NCBI GenBank assembly: GCA_011192005.1
Contig: DUFB01000077.1
Location: forward strand, 1-39,395
Reading direction: 5' to 3'
Source: Dehalococcoidia bacterium
GTDB taxonomy: Bacteria; Chloroflexota; Dehalococcoidia; Dehalococcoidales; RBG-16-60-22
Length of the DNA: 39,395 nt
Made by a program: the position numbers and the translations under genes. The notes under the pieces were generated by a model that worked only from the letters and a program-made list of their open reading frames with translations, made no database searches and was not told where the DNA came from. This document shows, in pieces, positions 1 through 6,789 of the stretch (positions are counted from its first letter, which is position 1; each line of letters begins with the position of its first letter).

Positions 1-81
1 GAAAGCAGTTCCGCAAGGTGGTGCTGCTGGATAGGGTTACGCTTTATCCAGTCGGTCTCTTGGGTAATGAGAATTTTCATA
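1..81 (-). CDS. Glycosyltransferase, N-terminal fragment (cut by window edge)
   Basis: Only the first 27 codons are inside the window. The minus-strand reading starts MKILITQETDWIKRNPIQQH. This resembles the beginning of GT4-type glycosyltransferases, where a short beta strand is followed by a TDW-x-KRNP-x-QQHHLAE segment that leads into the donor-sugar Rossmann fold. The family call rests on recognition of this opening only. No strong Shine-Dalgarno precedes the ATG, but a TATAAT box lies 11 bases upstream of it inside an inverted repeat. The gene is divergent from the nrpR operon. Confidence 0.55.
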
Positions 82-103
82 GGGCTAAGTAATTATAGCC
101 CTG
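82..103. promoter_or_regulatory. Inverted repeat overlapping the glycosyltransferase -10 box
   Basis: AGGGCTA at 82-88 is repeated inverted as TAGCCCT at 97-103, with 8 bases between. On the minus strand the spacer holds TATAAT, so the dyad straddles the putative -10 element of the divergent glycosyltransferase gene. This is the geometry of a repressor operator. The binding protein is unknown; the neighbouring NrpR-like protein is one possibility, but the repeat does not resemble the GGAA-N6-TTCC operator described in methanogens. Confidence 0.35.
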
Positions 104-136
104 ATAAAGCTTTCAGGCAATGCCATGTATTACAAC

Positions 137-165
137 TTGACAAGAAAAATCGCAAGCTGTAGAAT
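137..165 (+). promoter_or_regulatory. Sigma70-type promoter of the nrpR-hisF-gltB-like operon
   Basis: TTGACA (137-142), a 17-base spacer and TAGAAT (160-165) form a near-consensus promoter about 50 bases before the nrpR-like start. An imperfect dyad, CTGTA...TGCAG (157-172), overlaps the -10 and could allow autoregulation, but its arms match only 4 of 5. Confidence 0.7.
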
Positions 166-215
166 ATTGCAGAATAATACGGAATACAGTTACCTATTGC
201 CTTATTAACAGTCTT

Positions 216-1217
216 ATGGTATTCGAGTCACAGAGCGTAGAACGCAAAGAACTGGCGATTATGAGAATCCTGAGCGACTCTCCTGAACCGCTCGGCGCCA
301 GAGTAATCGCCCACAACCTGAAGGACTACGGATTCGAACTGGGTGAAAGAGCGGTAAGGTATCACCTCAAGCTGTTGGACGAGCGCGGCCTGACGTACCT
401 GGTAGGGAGGCGTGACGGCCGCAGCCTTACGGAAAAGGGCACCGAAGAGGTAAAGTCAGCTCTAGTCAAGGATAAGATAGGCTTTTCCATATCCAGAATA
501 GAAACGCTGTCGTTCCGGACCACCTTCAATTATGAGACGCTCAGCGGCATGGTACCGGTCAACGTATCGTTTTTCTCCAGGGAGCAATTTTCACGGGCCC
601 TGACGACGATGAAATTCGCTTTTAAAGCCGGATATTGCGTCAGCGACCTGGTGGCAGTGGCTACTGAGGGAGAGCACCTGGGAGAAGTGACGGTTCCCCA
701 GGGGAAAACAGGGTTGGCCACGGTCTGCAGTATCACTTTTAACGGGGTGCTGCTTAAGGCGGGCATACCTATGGACTCGCGATACGGCGGCATCCTGGAA
801 CTGAGAAAAGGAAAACCGCTGCGTTTCGTCGAACTTATCGATTACACCGGATGCTCGCTGGACCCTTCAACGATTTTTATTAAGGCTGGCATGACATCAG
901 TACGCGAGGTGGTCAGAAAGGGTGACGGGAAACTGCTGGGCAACTTCCGGGAGATACCATCGATATGCCGACCGATGGTAGAAGAAATCGTTAAGGGACT
1001 CAATAATGCGGGAATACAGGGATTGATAGCCATGGGGGACACCAGCGAACCGGTATGTGAAATGCCGGTCGAGCAGAATAAAGTCGGTATGGTGCTTGTC
1101 GGTGGGTTAAATCCGGTAGCGGCCGCCGAGGAAGCCGGTATTGATACCGATAACCTCGCCATGAGTACGGTTATGGAGTATAGCGACCTGGTCAATATTC
1201 AGGAGGTCATAGCGTGA
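216..1217 (+). CDS. NrpR-like transcriptional regulator (wHTH + one NrpR/DUF128 domain)
   Basis: This 333-residue protein begins with a winged-helix domain of the RNase R-type (about residues 8-75; ERKELAIMRILSDSPEPLGA is its first helix region). A single regulatory domain of the NrpR/DUF128 type follows (about 90-330), with VATEGEHLGEV and GMTSVREVV segments. In methanogens NrpR represses nitrogen genes and is released by 2-oxoglutarate; archaeal forms often carry two such domains, this one carries one. It is followed without a gap by hisF (stop and start share GTGA) and then by a glutamate synthase-like gene. Control of nitrogen or glutamine metabolism is therefore a reasonable inference. 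ATG 216 has no clear ribosome site; ATG 261 would remove the start of the conserved domain, so 216 is kept. Confidence 0.8.
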   Translation: MVFESQSVERKELAIMRILSDSPEPLGARVIAHNLKDYGFELGERAVRYHLKLLDERGLTYLVGRRDGRSLTEKGTEEVKSALVKDKIGFSISRIETLSFRTTFNYETLSGMVPVNVSFFSREQFSRALTTMKFAFKAGYCVSDLVAVATEGEHLGEVTVPQGKTGLATVCSITFNGVLLKAGIPMDSRYGGILELRKGKPLRFVELIDYTGCSLDPSTIFIKAGMTSVREVVRKGDGKLLGNFREIPSICRPMVEEIVKGLNNAGIQGLIAMGDTSEPVCEMPVEQNKVGMVLVGGLNPVAAAEEAGIDTDNLAMSTVMEYSDLVNIQEVIA

Positions 1218-1984
1218 AGGAAGTAAAAATCATTCCCTGTCTCGATATCAAAGACGGCAGGGTGGTGAAGGGAGTGAAATTCGTTAACCTGAGGGATGCC
1301 CGGGACCCGGTGGAAGCGGCGCAGGCTTACTGCCATGAAGGCGCCGATAAACTAGTTTTCCTGGATATCTTCGCCACCACCCAGAACAGGAAGACACGAC
1401 TGGAATGGGTGAAACGCGTCGCCGATGTGGTGACCGTACCGTTTGCCGTCGGGGGAGGTATCGGCAGTGTTGCCGACATGAAAGAGTTATTCAAACTCGG
1501 AGTGGATAAGGTGTCCATCAACACCGCCGCCGTCAAGAATCCCAAACTCATCAAAGAAGCAGCCAGTGAGTTCGGCGGGGACAAACTGGTTGTGGCTATA
1601 GACGGACGGAAAAATCCTCCCGGAAGCGGCCTGCCCCGTCTCGAAGTGGTGATACGAAGCGGTGAAGAGCCCTGCGGGTTGGAGATAGTAACATGGGCTA
1701 AAAAGGTAGAAGAGCTTGGGGCGGGAGAAATCCTGCTTACGAGCAAAGACGCCGACGGTACCAAGGAAGGCTATGACATCGAGATGACCCGGGCTGTAAC
1801 CGAAGCAGTAAGTATCCCGGTTACGGCTTCGGGCGGCGCCGGGAAACTGGAACACCTATACGAAGCGGTAGCCGAGGCCAAGGCTTCGGCGGTACTGGCC
1901 GCTTCCATCTTTCACTTCGGAGAGATATCCATACCTCAAGCCAAGCAATACCTGAAAGAAAAAGGGATACGTGTAAAACTTTAA
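1214..1984 (+). CDS. hisF: Imidazole glycerol phosphate synthase, cyclase subunit HisF
   Basis: A 256-residue (beta-alpha)8 barrel with the HisF signatures: IIPCLDIKDGRVVKG near the N-terminus, the catalytic Asp at position 11 and the second catalytic Asp in VVAIDGRK. The GGG-I and ASGGAG phosphate loops and the C-terminal AASIFHF segment are also present. HisF joins ammonia and PRFAR to give IGP and AICAR in histidine biosynthesis. It starts at GTG with AGGAGG at 1201 and overlaps the nrpR-like stop by four bases, so the two are translationally coupled. Its partner glutaminase HisH and other his genes are not nearby. It sits between a nitrogen regulator and a glutamate synthase-like gene, which is unusual for a his gene. 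Confidence 0.92.
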   Translation: MKEVKIIPCLDIKDGRVVKGVKFVNLRDARDPVEAAQAYCHEGADKLVFLDIFATTQNRKTRLEWVKRVADVVTVPFAVGGGIGSVADMKELFKLGVDKVSINTAAVKNPKLIKEAASEFGGDKLVVAIDGRKNPPGSGLPRLEVVIRSGEEPCGLEIVTWAKKVEELGAGEILLTSKDADGTKEGYDIEMTRAVTEAVSIPVTASGGAGKLEHLYEAVAEAKASAVLAASIFHFGEISIPQAKQYLKEKGIRVKL

Positions 1985-2005
1985 AAGAAAAAGGAGATAA
2001 CCAAG

Positions 2006-3598
2006 ATGAATCTACAGCGACCCAATGCCAATGATGCGACCCGCACCGCTAATCGTTCCCGAAACGTATCGCCGATGAGCGGCATCTGCACCCGTTGTAT
2101 CGATGGGTGCACCGGTAATTGCGAGGTCTTCAAGGCGACCTTCCGGGGCAGGGAACTGATTTACCCCGGGCCGTTCGGCGATATTACTGCGGGTGGCGAC
2201 AAGGACTATCCGGTCGATTACTCGCATCTGAATATCCAGGGCTATGCCCTCGGGGCCAGAGGCCTGCCCGAGGGAGTCGAGGGAAATCCTGATACGGCTA
2301 CGTTCCCCTCGGTCAACACCGAGACAGAATACGGGTGGGATATCAAGGTTAAGATGAAGACACCTATCTTTACCGGCGCCCTGGGTTCTACCGAGATAGC
2401 CCGCAAGAACTGGGAGCACTTCGCCATCGGGGCAGCCATCAGCGGCGTGACGCTGGTCTGCGGCGAAAACGTCTGCGGTATCGACCCCGCTCTGGAGCGT
2501 GACGCCAGGGGCCACGTGGTCAAGGCTCCCGATATGGACAGGCGTATCGAGACCTACCGCCGCTATCACCAGGGATACGGTGAAATACTCGTTCAGATGA
2601 ACGTCGAGGATACACGGCTGGGCGTCGCCGAATACGTCCACGAGAAGCACGGACTGGAAACCATAGAACTTAAGTGGGGACAGGGAGCCAAGTGTATCGG
2701 CGGCGAAATCAAGGTAAACAGCCTGGAGAGAGCTCTGGAATTGCAGAAACGGGGCTATATCGTCACGCCTGACCCGTCCAACGCGGTAAACCAGGCAGCT
2801 TTCAAGGACGGCGCCATCAAGGAGTTCGAAAGGCACAGTCGGCTGGGATTCATCGATGAACAGGGCTTTTATGATGAAGTGGATCGATTAAGAAACATCG
2901 GATTCAAACGCATCACACTGAAAACGGGCGCTTACGGACTCCGCGAGCTTGCCATGGCGATTAAATGGAGCTCAAAAGCCAAGATAGATTTGCTGACGAT
3001 AGACGGCGCGCCGGGCGGAACCGGGATGAGTCCCTGGCGTATGATGGAGGAATGGGGTATGCCCAGTCTATACCTGCACGCCGCCGCTTACGAGTTCTGC
3101 CAGAAGCTGGCGGACAAGGGAGAAAGGGTGCCGGATATCGCGTTCGCCGGGGCTTTCAGTAGCGAAGATGGCGTTTTTAAGGCGATAGCCCTGGGAGCAC
3201 CGTTCTCCAAAGCCGTCTGCATGGGACGGGCGCTGATGATACCGGGTATGGTCGGCAAAAACATCCAGCAGTGGCTGAAAGACGGCAAGCTACCTAATAC
3301 CGTAAGTCAGTTCGGCTCAACACCGGAAGAGATATTCGTGAATTACGAAGACGTTAAAGCAATCGTCGGTGCCAATGAAATGAAGAATATACCACTGGGA
3401 GCCGTCGGCATCTACAGCTACAGCGAAAAGATAAGAGTAGGGCTGCAGCAGCTGATGGCAGGAGCCAGGTGCTTCAGCCTGCCGGCCATTACGCGGCAGG
3501 AACTGATGTCTCTTACCGAGGAGTGTGCCAGGGTTACCGGCATACCGTACCTGATGGAATGTTACCGCGACGAGGCGATGCAGATCCTGAACAGCTAG
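2006..3598 (+). CDS. FMN-binding glutamate synthase family protein (GltB central/FMN domain)
   Basis: A 530-residue protein of the archaeal-type glutamate synthase family. A cysteine cluster (CTRCIDGCTGNC, about residues 28-39) lies at the N-terminus. It is followed by the FMN-binding TIM barrel, with TIDGAPGGTGMSP near residue 332 as the family hallmark. The glutaminase domain of full-length GltB is missing. The enzyme may take ammonia or electrons from partners, or act on a different amide or imino substrate; the product is not certain. AAGGAG precedes the ATG with good spacing, 21 bases after hisF. Third gene of the nrpR operon, so it probably follows the same nitrogen control. Confidence 0.85.
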   Translation: MNLQRPNANDATRTANRSRNVSPMSGICTRCIDGCTGNCEVFKATFRGRELIYPGPFGDITAGGDKDYPVDYSHLNIQGYALGARGLPEGVEGNPDTATFPSVNTETEYGWDIKVKMKTPIFTGALGSTEIARKNWEHFAIGAAISGVTLVCGENVCGIDPALERDARGHVVKAPDMDRRIETYRRYHQGYGEILVQMNVEDTRLGVAEYVHEKHGLETIELKWGQGAKCIGGEIKVNSLERALELQKRGYIVTPDPSNAVNQAAFKDGAIKEFERHSRLGFIDEQGFYDEVDRLRNIGFKRITLKTGAYGLRELAMAIKWSSKAKIDLLTIDGAPGGTGMSPWRMMEEWGMPSLYLHAAAYEFCQKLADKGERVPDIAFAGAFSSEDGVFKAIALGAPFSKAVCMGRALMIPGMVGKNIQQWLKDGKLPNTVSQFGSTPEEIFVNYEDVKAIVGANEMKNIPLGAVGIYSYSEKIRVGLQQLMAGARCFSLPAITRQELMSLTEECARVTGIPYLMECYRDEAMQILNS

Positions 3599-3624
3599 TA
3601 GATTCTCCTACAATATAAACGACC

Positions 3625-3652
3625 AACGGGCTCTGAATATTCAGAGCCCGTT
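3625..3652 (+). terminator. Perfect 28-base palindromic terminator
   Basis: AACGGGCTCTGAAT is followed directly by its exact reverse complement. It ends in TTCTATTT, 27 bases after the stop of the glutamate synthase-like gene. Ends the nrpR operon. Confidence 0.8.
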
Positions 3653-3721
3653 CTATTTGGCAGTAATTGACCAAGGTTAAAACACAATATACAGCGCCTG
3701 AATTGGGTTTGCGGAAACAAC

Positions 3722-3754
3722 AAAACGGGTATTTATCGTTAAAACACCCGTTTT
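3722..3754 (-). terminator. Hairpin terminator of the small minus-strand gene
   Basis: AAAACGGGT (3722-3730) pairs with ACCCGTTTT (3746-3754). Read on the minus strand the stem is followed by GTTGTTT, as expected for an intrinsic terminator of the gene ending at 3786. Confidence 0.65.
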
Positions 3755-3785
3755 ACCTAATGAATGAAATGACTGAAGAAGAGGA

Positions 3786-4121
3786 CTAGATTTGCTGGCC
3801 GTCTTCAGGAATGAGGTTTACCTTGCCATCCTCGACGCTAACATCAATGGGAATACCGTCCACGCCCTCACGCACCAGCATCCAGCCGTGGCCCTGGCTG
3901 GCGTACTCCTTAGCATTTTCGTAATTATCAGCGAAGACGAGCATGCTCTTGGCGACAACGATATAGAATGGGCGGAACTTTGTCGAAGAACAGTAGTCAC
4001 TTCCTTCGCAATTAGCGCAGTCTTTCTGGTAGTTAAAGTAGTCACGCTCGCACTGGCATTGCTGGATTTTCCACTTGTTCTTGACTGTTCCTTGCTTGTA
4101 TTTACTCTTCAAAGTTAACAT
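3786..4121 (-). CDS. Hypothetical small cysteine-rich protein
   Basis: A 111-residue protein without a recognised family. The N-terminal half has cysteines in a CQC, CANC and C arrangement (residues about 22-44) that could bind a metal. The C-terminal half is acidic and beta-like (IDVSVEDGKV). The reading on the opposite strand is nearly as long, but it lacks an arrangement of this kind and the terminator orientation supports the minus strand. No Shine-Dalgarno is seen before the ATG, so the start is uncertain. The base composition is lower in GC than the operon to its left. Confidence 0.5.
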   Translation of the reverse strand: MLTLKSKYKQGTVKNKWKIQQCQCERDYFNYQKDCANCEGSDYCSSTKFRPFYIVVAKSMLVFADNYENAKEYASQGHGWMLVREGVDGIPIDVSVEDGKVNLIPEDGQQI

Positions 4122-4288
4122 ACGTTAAGATATTAGCACATGATGCAAGACCTGAAAATATTACTTTAGTCCTGAACCAATTTCCTAGTACGGTGGTACT
4201 TATGGGCTATAATTCGTGCCTGACAGTCGGGTGATAACAGCCAAAAACCCCGATCACTTGACATTTTTCATGATTTCACCTAGATTAT

Positions 4289-4329
4289 CCCTGCATGAAC
4301 ATGAGCGGTTACTAAGCAGGGTTCATGCA
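4289..4329. repeat. Overlapping inverted repeats upstream of the riboswitch
   Basis: CCCTGC (4289-4294) pairs with GCAGGG (4316-4321). TGCATGAAC (4292-4300) pairs with GTTCATGCA (4321-4329). The two stems share bases and exclude each other. This lies in the roughly 430-base gene-free stretch before the SnoaL genes and could be an operator or a structured leader; no protein or RNA family is recognised. Confidence 0.45.
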
Positions 4330-4382
4330 TTGATAGAACTCGCAAATAATATAAGAGAATCAATAATTACCCGGCACCAGTA

Positions 4383-4454
4383 AAAAGGGGGCAACGACTC
4401 GCCACCTGTATCTGGGCACTTGGGTGGCGATGAGCCAACAGTGAAACCGACCTG
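4383..4454 (+). ncRNA. Candidate c-di-GMP-II riboswitch aptamer
   Basis: Compared from memory with the crystallised Clostridium acetobutylicum c-di-GMP-II aptamer, this stretch keeps every spacing. CAACGAC (4392-4398) stands for CAATGAT, GGGCACTTG (4414-4422) is identical, GAG (4432-4434) is identical, and AGTGAAACCGACC (4440-4452) differs at one base. The 7-base-pair stem of the reference is kept at the same positions here as CGCCACC (4400-4406) with GGTGGCG (4423-4429) but with almost entirely different bases, which is covariation. The pseudoknot CACT (4417-4420) with AGTG (4440-4443) can form. The ligand is an inference from homology. No c-di-GMP enzyme is in the window. Confidence 0.75.
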
Positions 4455-4478
4455 AAAAAGGGTCGGTTATTGTTTTTT
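4445..4478 (+). terminator. Intrinsic terminator sharing its 5' arm with the aptamer
   Basis: AACCGACC (4445-4452) pairs perfectly with GGTCGGTT (4461-4468), followed by TATTG and six T (4473-4478). The 5' arm is the conserved 3' end of the aptamer. Aptamer and terminator should therefore exclude each other: a ligand-bound aptamer would prevent termination and turn the downstream genes on. The ON direction is inferred from the overlap. Confidence 0.8.
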
Positions 4479-4493
4479 GGGGGAGGTGATAGG

Positions 4494-4517
4494 GTGAAAA
4501 AATTTATTAAGCAGTAG
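4494..4517 (+). CDS. Seven-codon micro-ORF behind a complete anti-SD match
   Basis: GGAGGTGAT (4482-4490) is complementary over nine bases to the 3' end of 16S rRNA and sits four bases before a GTG. The reading is (M/V)KKFIKQ and then TAG. It lies between the terminator and the first SnoaL gene. It may be a leader peptide or only a ribosome loading site; no function is known. Confidence 0.35.
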   Translation: MKKFIKQ

Positions 4518-4554
4518 TGAACAAGGTAATCAATCTAAAAAGGGAGAAACCAAA

Positions 4555-4977
4555 ATGTCAGTGGAAAAGAATAAAGCAGTAATACGCCGCATTTACGAAG
4601 AGATATTTAAAAAAGGGAACATGGCATTAATAGATGAAGTTATAACTCCTAACTACATCTCACATGCACCTGGCGGTCAAGAGTACAAAGGTCGAGAAGG
4701 CTTCAAGCAATTCATCACCCAAACACGTAATGCCATGCCCGATCTTGATATAAAAATTGAGCATATAATTGCCGAAGGTGATAAAGTTGCCCATTGCGGT
4801 AAAATGACCGGTACATTTACGGGCGAAGTAATGGGTATAGCTCCGACAGGTAAAAAAGTTACGATAATTGTAACTACCATTAGCCGTTTTGAAAACGGCA
4901 AAGAAGCGGAAGCATGGATGGTTTATGACCAGCTTTCCATGTACCAACAGATGGGTGCCCCGCTTCCCAGCCAATAA
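4555..4977 (+). CDS. SnoaL-like ester cyclase/polyketide cyclase family protein (copy 1)
   Basis: A 140-residue single-domain protein of the NTF2-like SnoaL fold. Typical features are the N-terminal helix with KAVIRRIYEEIFKKGN, the FITQTRNAMPDLDI strand-helix segment, the GTFTGEVMGIAPTGKKV core and a C-terminal WMVYDQLSMYQQMG. Members act as cyclases, isomerases or unidentified small-molecule binders, and the substrate cannot be read from sequence. AAAGGGAG stands 8 bases before the ATG. It is the first full gene behind the candidate c-di-GMP-II switch and forms a tandem pair with the next gene. The base composition is AT-rich compared with the flanking operons. Confidence 0.8.
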   Translation: MSVEKNKAVIRRIYEEIFKKGNMALIDEVITPNYISHAPGGQEYKGREGFKQFITQTRNAMPDLDIKIEHIIAEGDKVAHCGKMTGTFTGEVMGIAPTGKKVTIIVTTISRFENGKEAEAWMVYDQLSMYQQMGAPLPSQ

Positions 4978-5004
4978 ATGAGGAAAAAGGGAGGAGTAAA
5001 TAAA

Positions 5005-5427
5005 ATGTCGGTAGAAGAGAACAAGGCAAATATTCGCCGTCATGTTGATGAAATCTGGCACAAAGGGAACATGAAAGCCGTGGATGAACTAATTCATCCT
5101 AATTGGGTTGTACGCATCCCCGAAGGTAATGACATCACCGGTATAGATGGCTTTAAACAGATGGCTATCAGTCAACGCACCTCGTTTCCTGACATTCACT
5201 TTACAATTGACAACATGATTGGTGAAGGTGACTATGTTGCGGTTCAATATACATCTACGGGCACGTTTAAGAACAAGATGGGAGACATAGAACCAACGGG
5301 GAAGAAATACAAACAGCCTATTGTCATTATTTACCGCTTTGAAGCTGGTAAACAAGTAGAGACATGGATAAGTTATAACCAGCTTTCCATGAATCAACAG
5401 CTGGGTATCCCCATTCCCGGTCAATAA
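5005..5427 (+). CDS. SnoaL-like ester cyclase family protein (copy 2)
   Basis: A 140-residue paralogue of the preceding gene. Both begin MSVE-NKA-IRR, share GKWGN-like, TGTF and PTGKK motifs and end in YNQLSM/YDQLSM-QQ. An in-frame ATG at 4978 directly follows the previous stop, but GGGAGGAG before ATG 5005 and the match of MSVEENKA to the start of copy 1 favour 5005. The two are similar but clearly diverged, so the duplication is not recent. Probably cotranscribed from the riboswitch-controlled leader. Confidence 0.8.
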   Translation: MSVEENKANIRRHVDEIWHKGNMKAVDELIHPNWVVRIPEGNDITGIDGFKQMAISQRTSFPDIHFTIDNMIGEGDYVAVQYTSTGTFKNKMGDIEPTGKKYKQPIVIIYRFEAGKQVETWISYNQLSMNQQLGIPIPGQ

Positions 5428-5447
5428 AATAATAAGGAGGAAATACA

Positions 5448-5744
5448 ATGGCTAAATATCTAATACTATGGGAAGAAGACATGAGTAAAATGCCTGTTGA
5501 TCCCAACGAGCAGGCAGCACTAACACAAAAACACATGGAATTGACCAAGCAAGCATTAGATGCCGGTCAGATAACTGATTGGGGAATATTTGCCGGTGGT
5601 GGTGCTGGATACGCTATCGGTGAAGGCGATGCAGCCGATATGTTCAGGGGCGCAATGCAGTTTACCCCACACGTTAAGTTCAAGGCTATTACAGTACTGT
5701 CAATAAGCGAAGTGACAGAAGTCATGAAGTCAATGATGGGTTAA
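5448..5744 (+). CDS. Small protein, dimeric alpha/beta-barrel-like
   Basis: A 98-residue protein that opens MAKYLILWEEDMSKMP. It resembles small ferredoxin-like alpha/beta-barrel proteins (DUF3303/YCII/antibiotic-monooxygenase type): strand, long helix, GGGAGYAIGEGD turn, strand, helix. The exact family is not certain. AAGGAGG lies 8 bases before the ATG, 20 bases after the second SnoaL gene, so it is the third gene of the same unit. It may bind or modify the same small molecule as the SnoaL proteins. Confidence 0.65.
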   Translation: MAKYLILWEEDMSKMPVDPNEQAALTQKHMELTKQALDAGQITDWGIFAGGGAGYAIGEGDAADMFRGAMQFTPHVKFKAITVLSISEVTEVMKSMMG

Positions 5745-5759
5745 ATAATAATATCGCCA

Positions 5760-5795
5760 GAGTCGGGGGAGTTTCTTCGGAAATTCCCCCGACTC
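5760..5795 (+). terminator. Strong hairpin ending the SnoaL unit
   Basis: A 16-base-pair stem (GAGTCGGGGGA arms at 5760-5770 and 5785-5795, continued inward by TTTC/GAAA) is closed by a TTCG tetraloop, with one G-T wobble. There is no T-run after it, so it may be a processing or weak termination signal. Confidence 0.65.
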
Positions 5796-5801
5796 CATCC
5801 C

Positions 5802-5830
5802 TTGCTTTCCGCAAACGTATAGCGTAAAAT
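5802..5830 (+). promoter_or_regulatory. Promoter of tRNA-Gly
   Basis: TTGCTT (5802-5807), 17 bases and TAAAAT (5825-5830), ending 18 bases before the tRNA. The block CGTAAAATCTACGTGTAAT (5823-5841) recurs at the tRNA-Arg promoter. Confidence 0.75.
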
Positions 5831-5848
5831 CTACGTGTAATCACATAT

Positions 5849-5924
5849 GCGGGAGTAACTCAGTTGGTAGAGTCCCTGCCTTCCAAGCAGGTTGTCGCGG
5901 GTTCGAGTCCCGTCTCCCGCTCCA
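5849..5924 (+). tRNA. tRNA-Gly (anticodon TCC)
   Basis: The acceptor stem GCGGGAG/CTCCCGC, D arm ACTC...GAGT, anticodon stem CCTGC/GCAGG with loop CTTCCAA, and T arm with GTTCGAGTC are all intact. The discriminator is T and CCA is encoded (5922-5924). Confidence 0.97.
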
Positions 5925-6019
5925 GAGTGTTTACACGAACCCTTACTTTAAGCCGAATTCCTGTATAAATCGTCCGGCATGTCCCGCTCAAGAAACCCGA
6001 TAATGCAAGCGTATCTTGT

Positions 6020-6050
6020 TTGAATTACACGAATATACTACAATTATACT
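6020..6050 (+). promoter_or_regulatory. Possible promoter of the redox cluster
   Basis: TTGAAT (6020-6025), a 19-base spacer and TATACT (6045-6050) lie about 57 bases before the first gene of the C_GCAxxG/DsrMKC cluster. The spacer is longer than ideal. Confidence 0.4.
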
Positions 6051-6107
6051 GAAGTGCCCCCAGTTAACTCGCGAGTATTTGCATCGATAGAAGGAGGCTA
6101 CCGGATA

Positions 6108-6749
6108 ATGGCAGATTACGCGGCTTTAAAGAAAAAGGTTGATGAACTCGCCGAAAGAGCATGGGATTTTGAGGGCATCAGGGCCAGGATTAACGGATAC
6201 GTTGCCAACGGAATACCCAGAGATAATCGCTCCCCCGAAGAAATTATAGCCAGCCGTGAGGAAATCCTCGACCGTGTCCAATATCGCGCCGAGGAGTATA
6301 ACCTTATCTTCAAGAACTGTGCCCAGGGTACGGCACTGGCACTGATGGAGGAGTTCGGACTAGGTAACATGGAAATCATCAAGGCGCTCTCGCCTTTCCC
6401 GGGCGTCGGCGGTACAGGCGATATGTGCGGTGGCATTACCGGAGCGCTGATGAACTTCGGGCTATACTTTGGCAGCGACGACCCGCTGGACCTTTCGATA
6501 ATGGAAGACCCCGAGAGAAATCCCATCCTCATTTCGCAGAGATACATGGCTCTCTTCGAGGGAGAAGTCGGGCACATGTATTGTGCGGATATTATAGAAA
6601 CGGTGATACTGGGACACCGATTGAACCCGGGAGAGAGCGATACCGCCATGGCCCTGTTTACCGAAGAGAAAGGCTTTGAGAAGTGCGGTCTGCCACCTGG
6701 ATTGGGCTGCAGGATTGCGGCGAATATTATCATCGATAGCATGCAGTAG
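6108..6749 (+). CDS. C_GCAxxG_C_C family redox protein
   Basis: A 213-residue protein with the family pattern: an NCAQGTALALMEEFG helix, GTGDMCGGITGALM with the central Cys-Gly-Gly, a middle YCADI cysteine and the final FEKCGLPPGLGC pair. Such proteins are thought to be cysteine-based redox proteins and often lie beside electron-transfer genes, but their reaction is not established. ATG 6108 is chosen because AAGGAGG precedes it and the family start follows; an upstream ATG at 6054 has no ribosome site. First gene of a run with DsrM-, DsrK- and DsrC-like genes, so it may hand electrons to or from that complex. Confidence 0.8.
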   Translation: MADYAALKKKVDELAERAWDFEGIRARINGYVANGIPRDNRSPEEIIASREEILDRVQYRAEEYNLIFKNCAQGTALALMEEFGLGNMEIIKALSPFPGVGGTGDMCGGITGALMNFGLYFGSDDPLDLSIMEDPERNPILISQRYMALFEGEVGHMYCADIIETVILGHRLNPGESDTAMALFTEEKGFEKCGLPPGLGCRIAANIIIDSMQ

Positions 6750-6789
6750 CTTCCTCCACGAATCAAGTAATTGAGGTCTGATATCAGCA

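Noticed and set aside
2012-2836. Long minus-strand reading (274 codons) across the glutamate synthase-like gene.
   Set aside because: It mirrors a strongly conserved plus-strand gene with a good ribosome site and shows no domain of its own.
3792-4118. Plus-strand reading of 108 codons opposite the cysteine-rich minus gene.
   Set aside because: No ribosome site, hydrophobic shadow-like composition, and the terminator at 3722-3754 fits the minus strand. Some doubt remains.
4428-4447. GATGAG...GTGAAAC resembles a hammerhead ribozyme core.
   Set aside because: The core CUGAUGA is not matched (the conserved U is C), no proper stems or cleavage site surround it, and the same bases are fully explained by the c-di-GMP-II-like fold.
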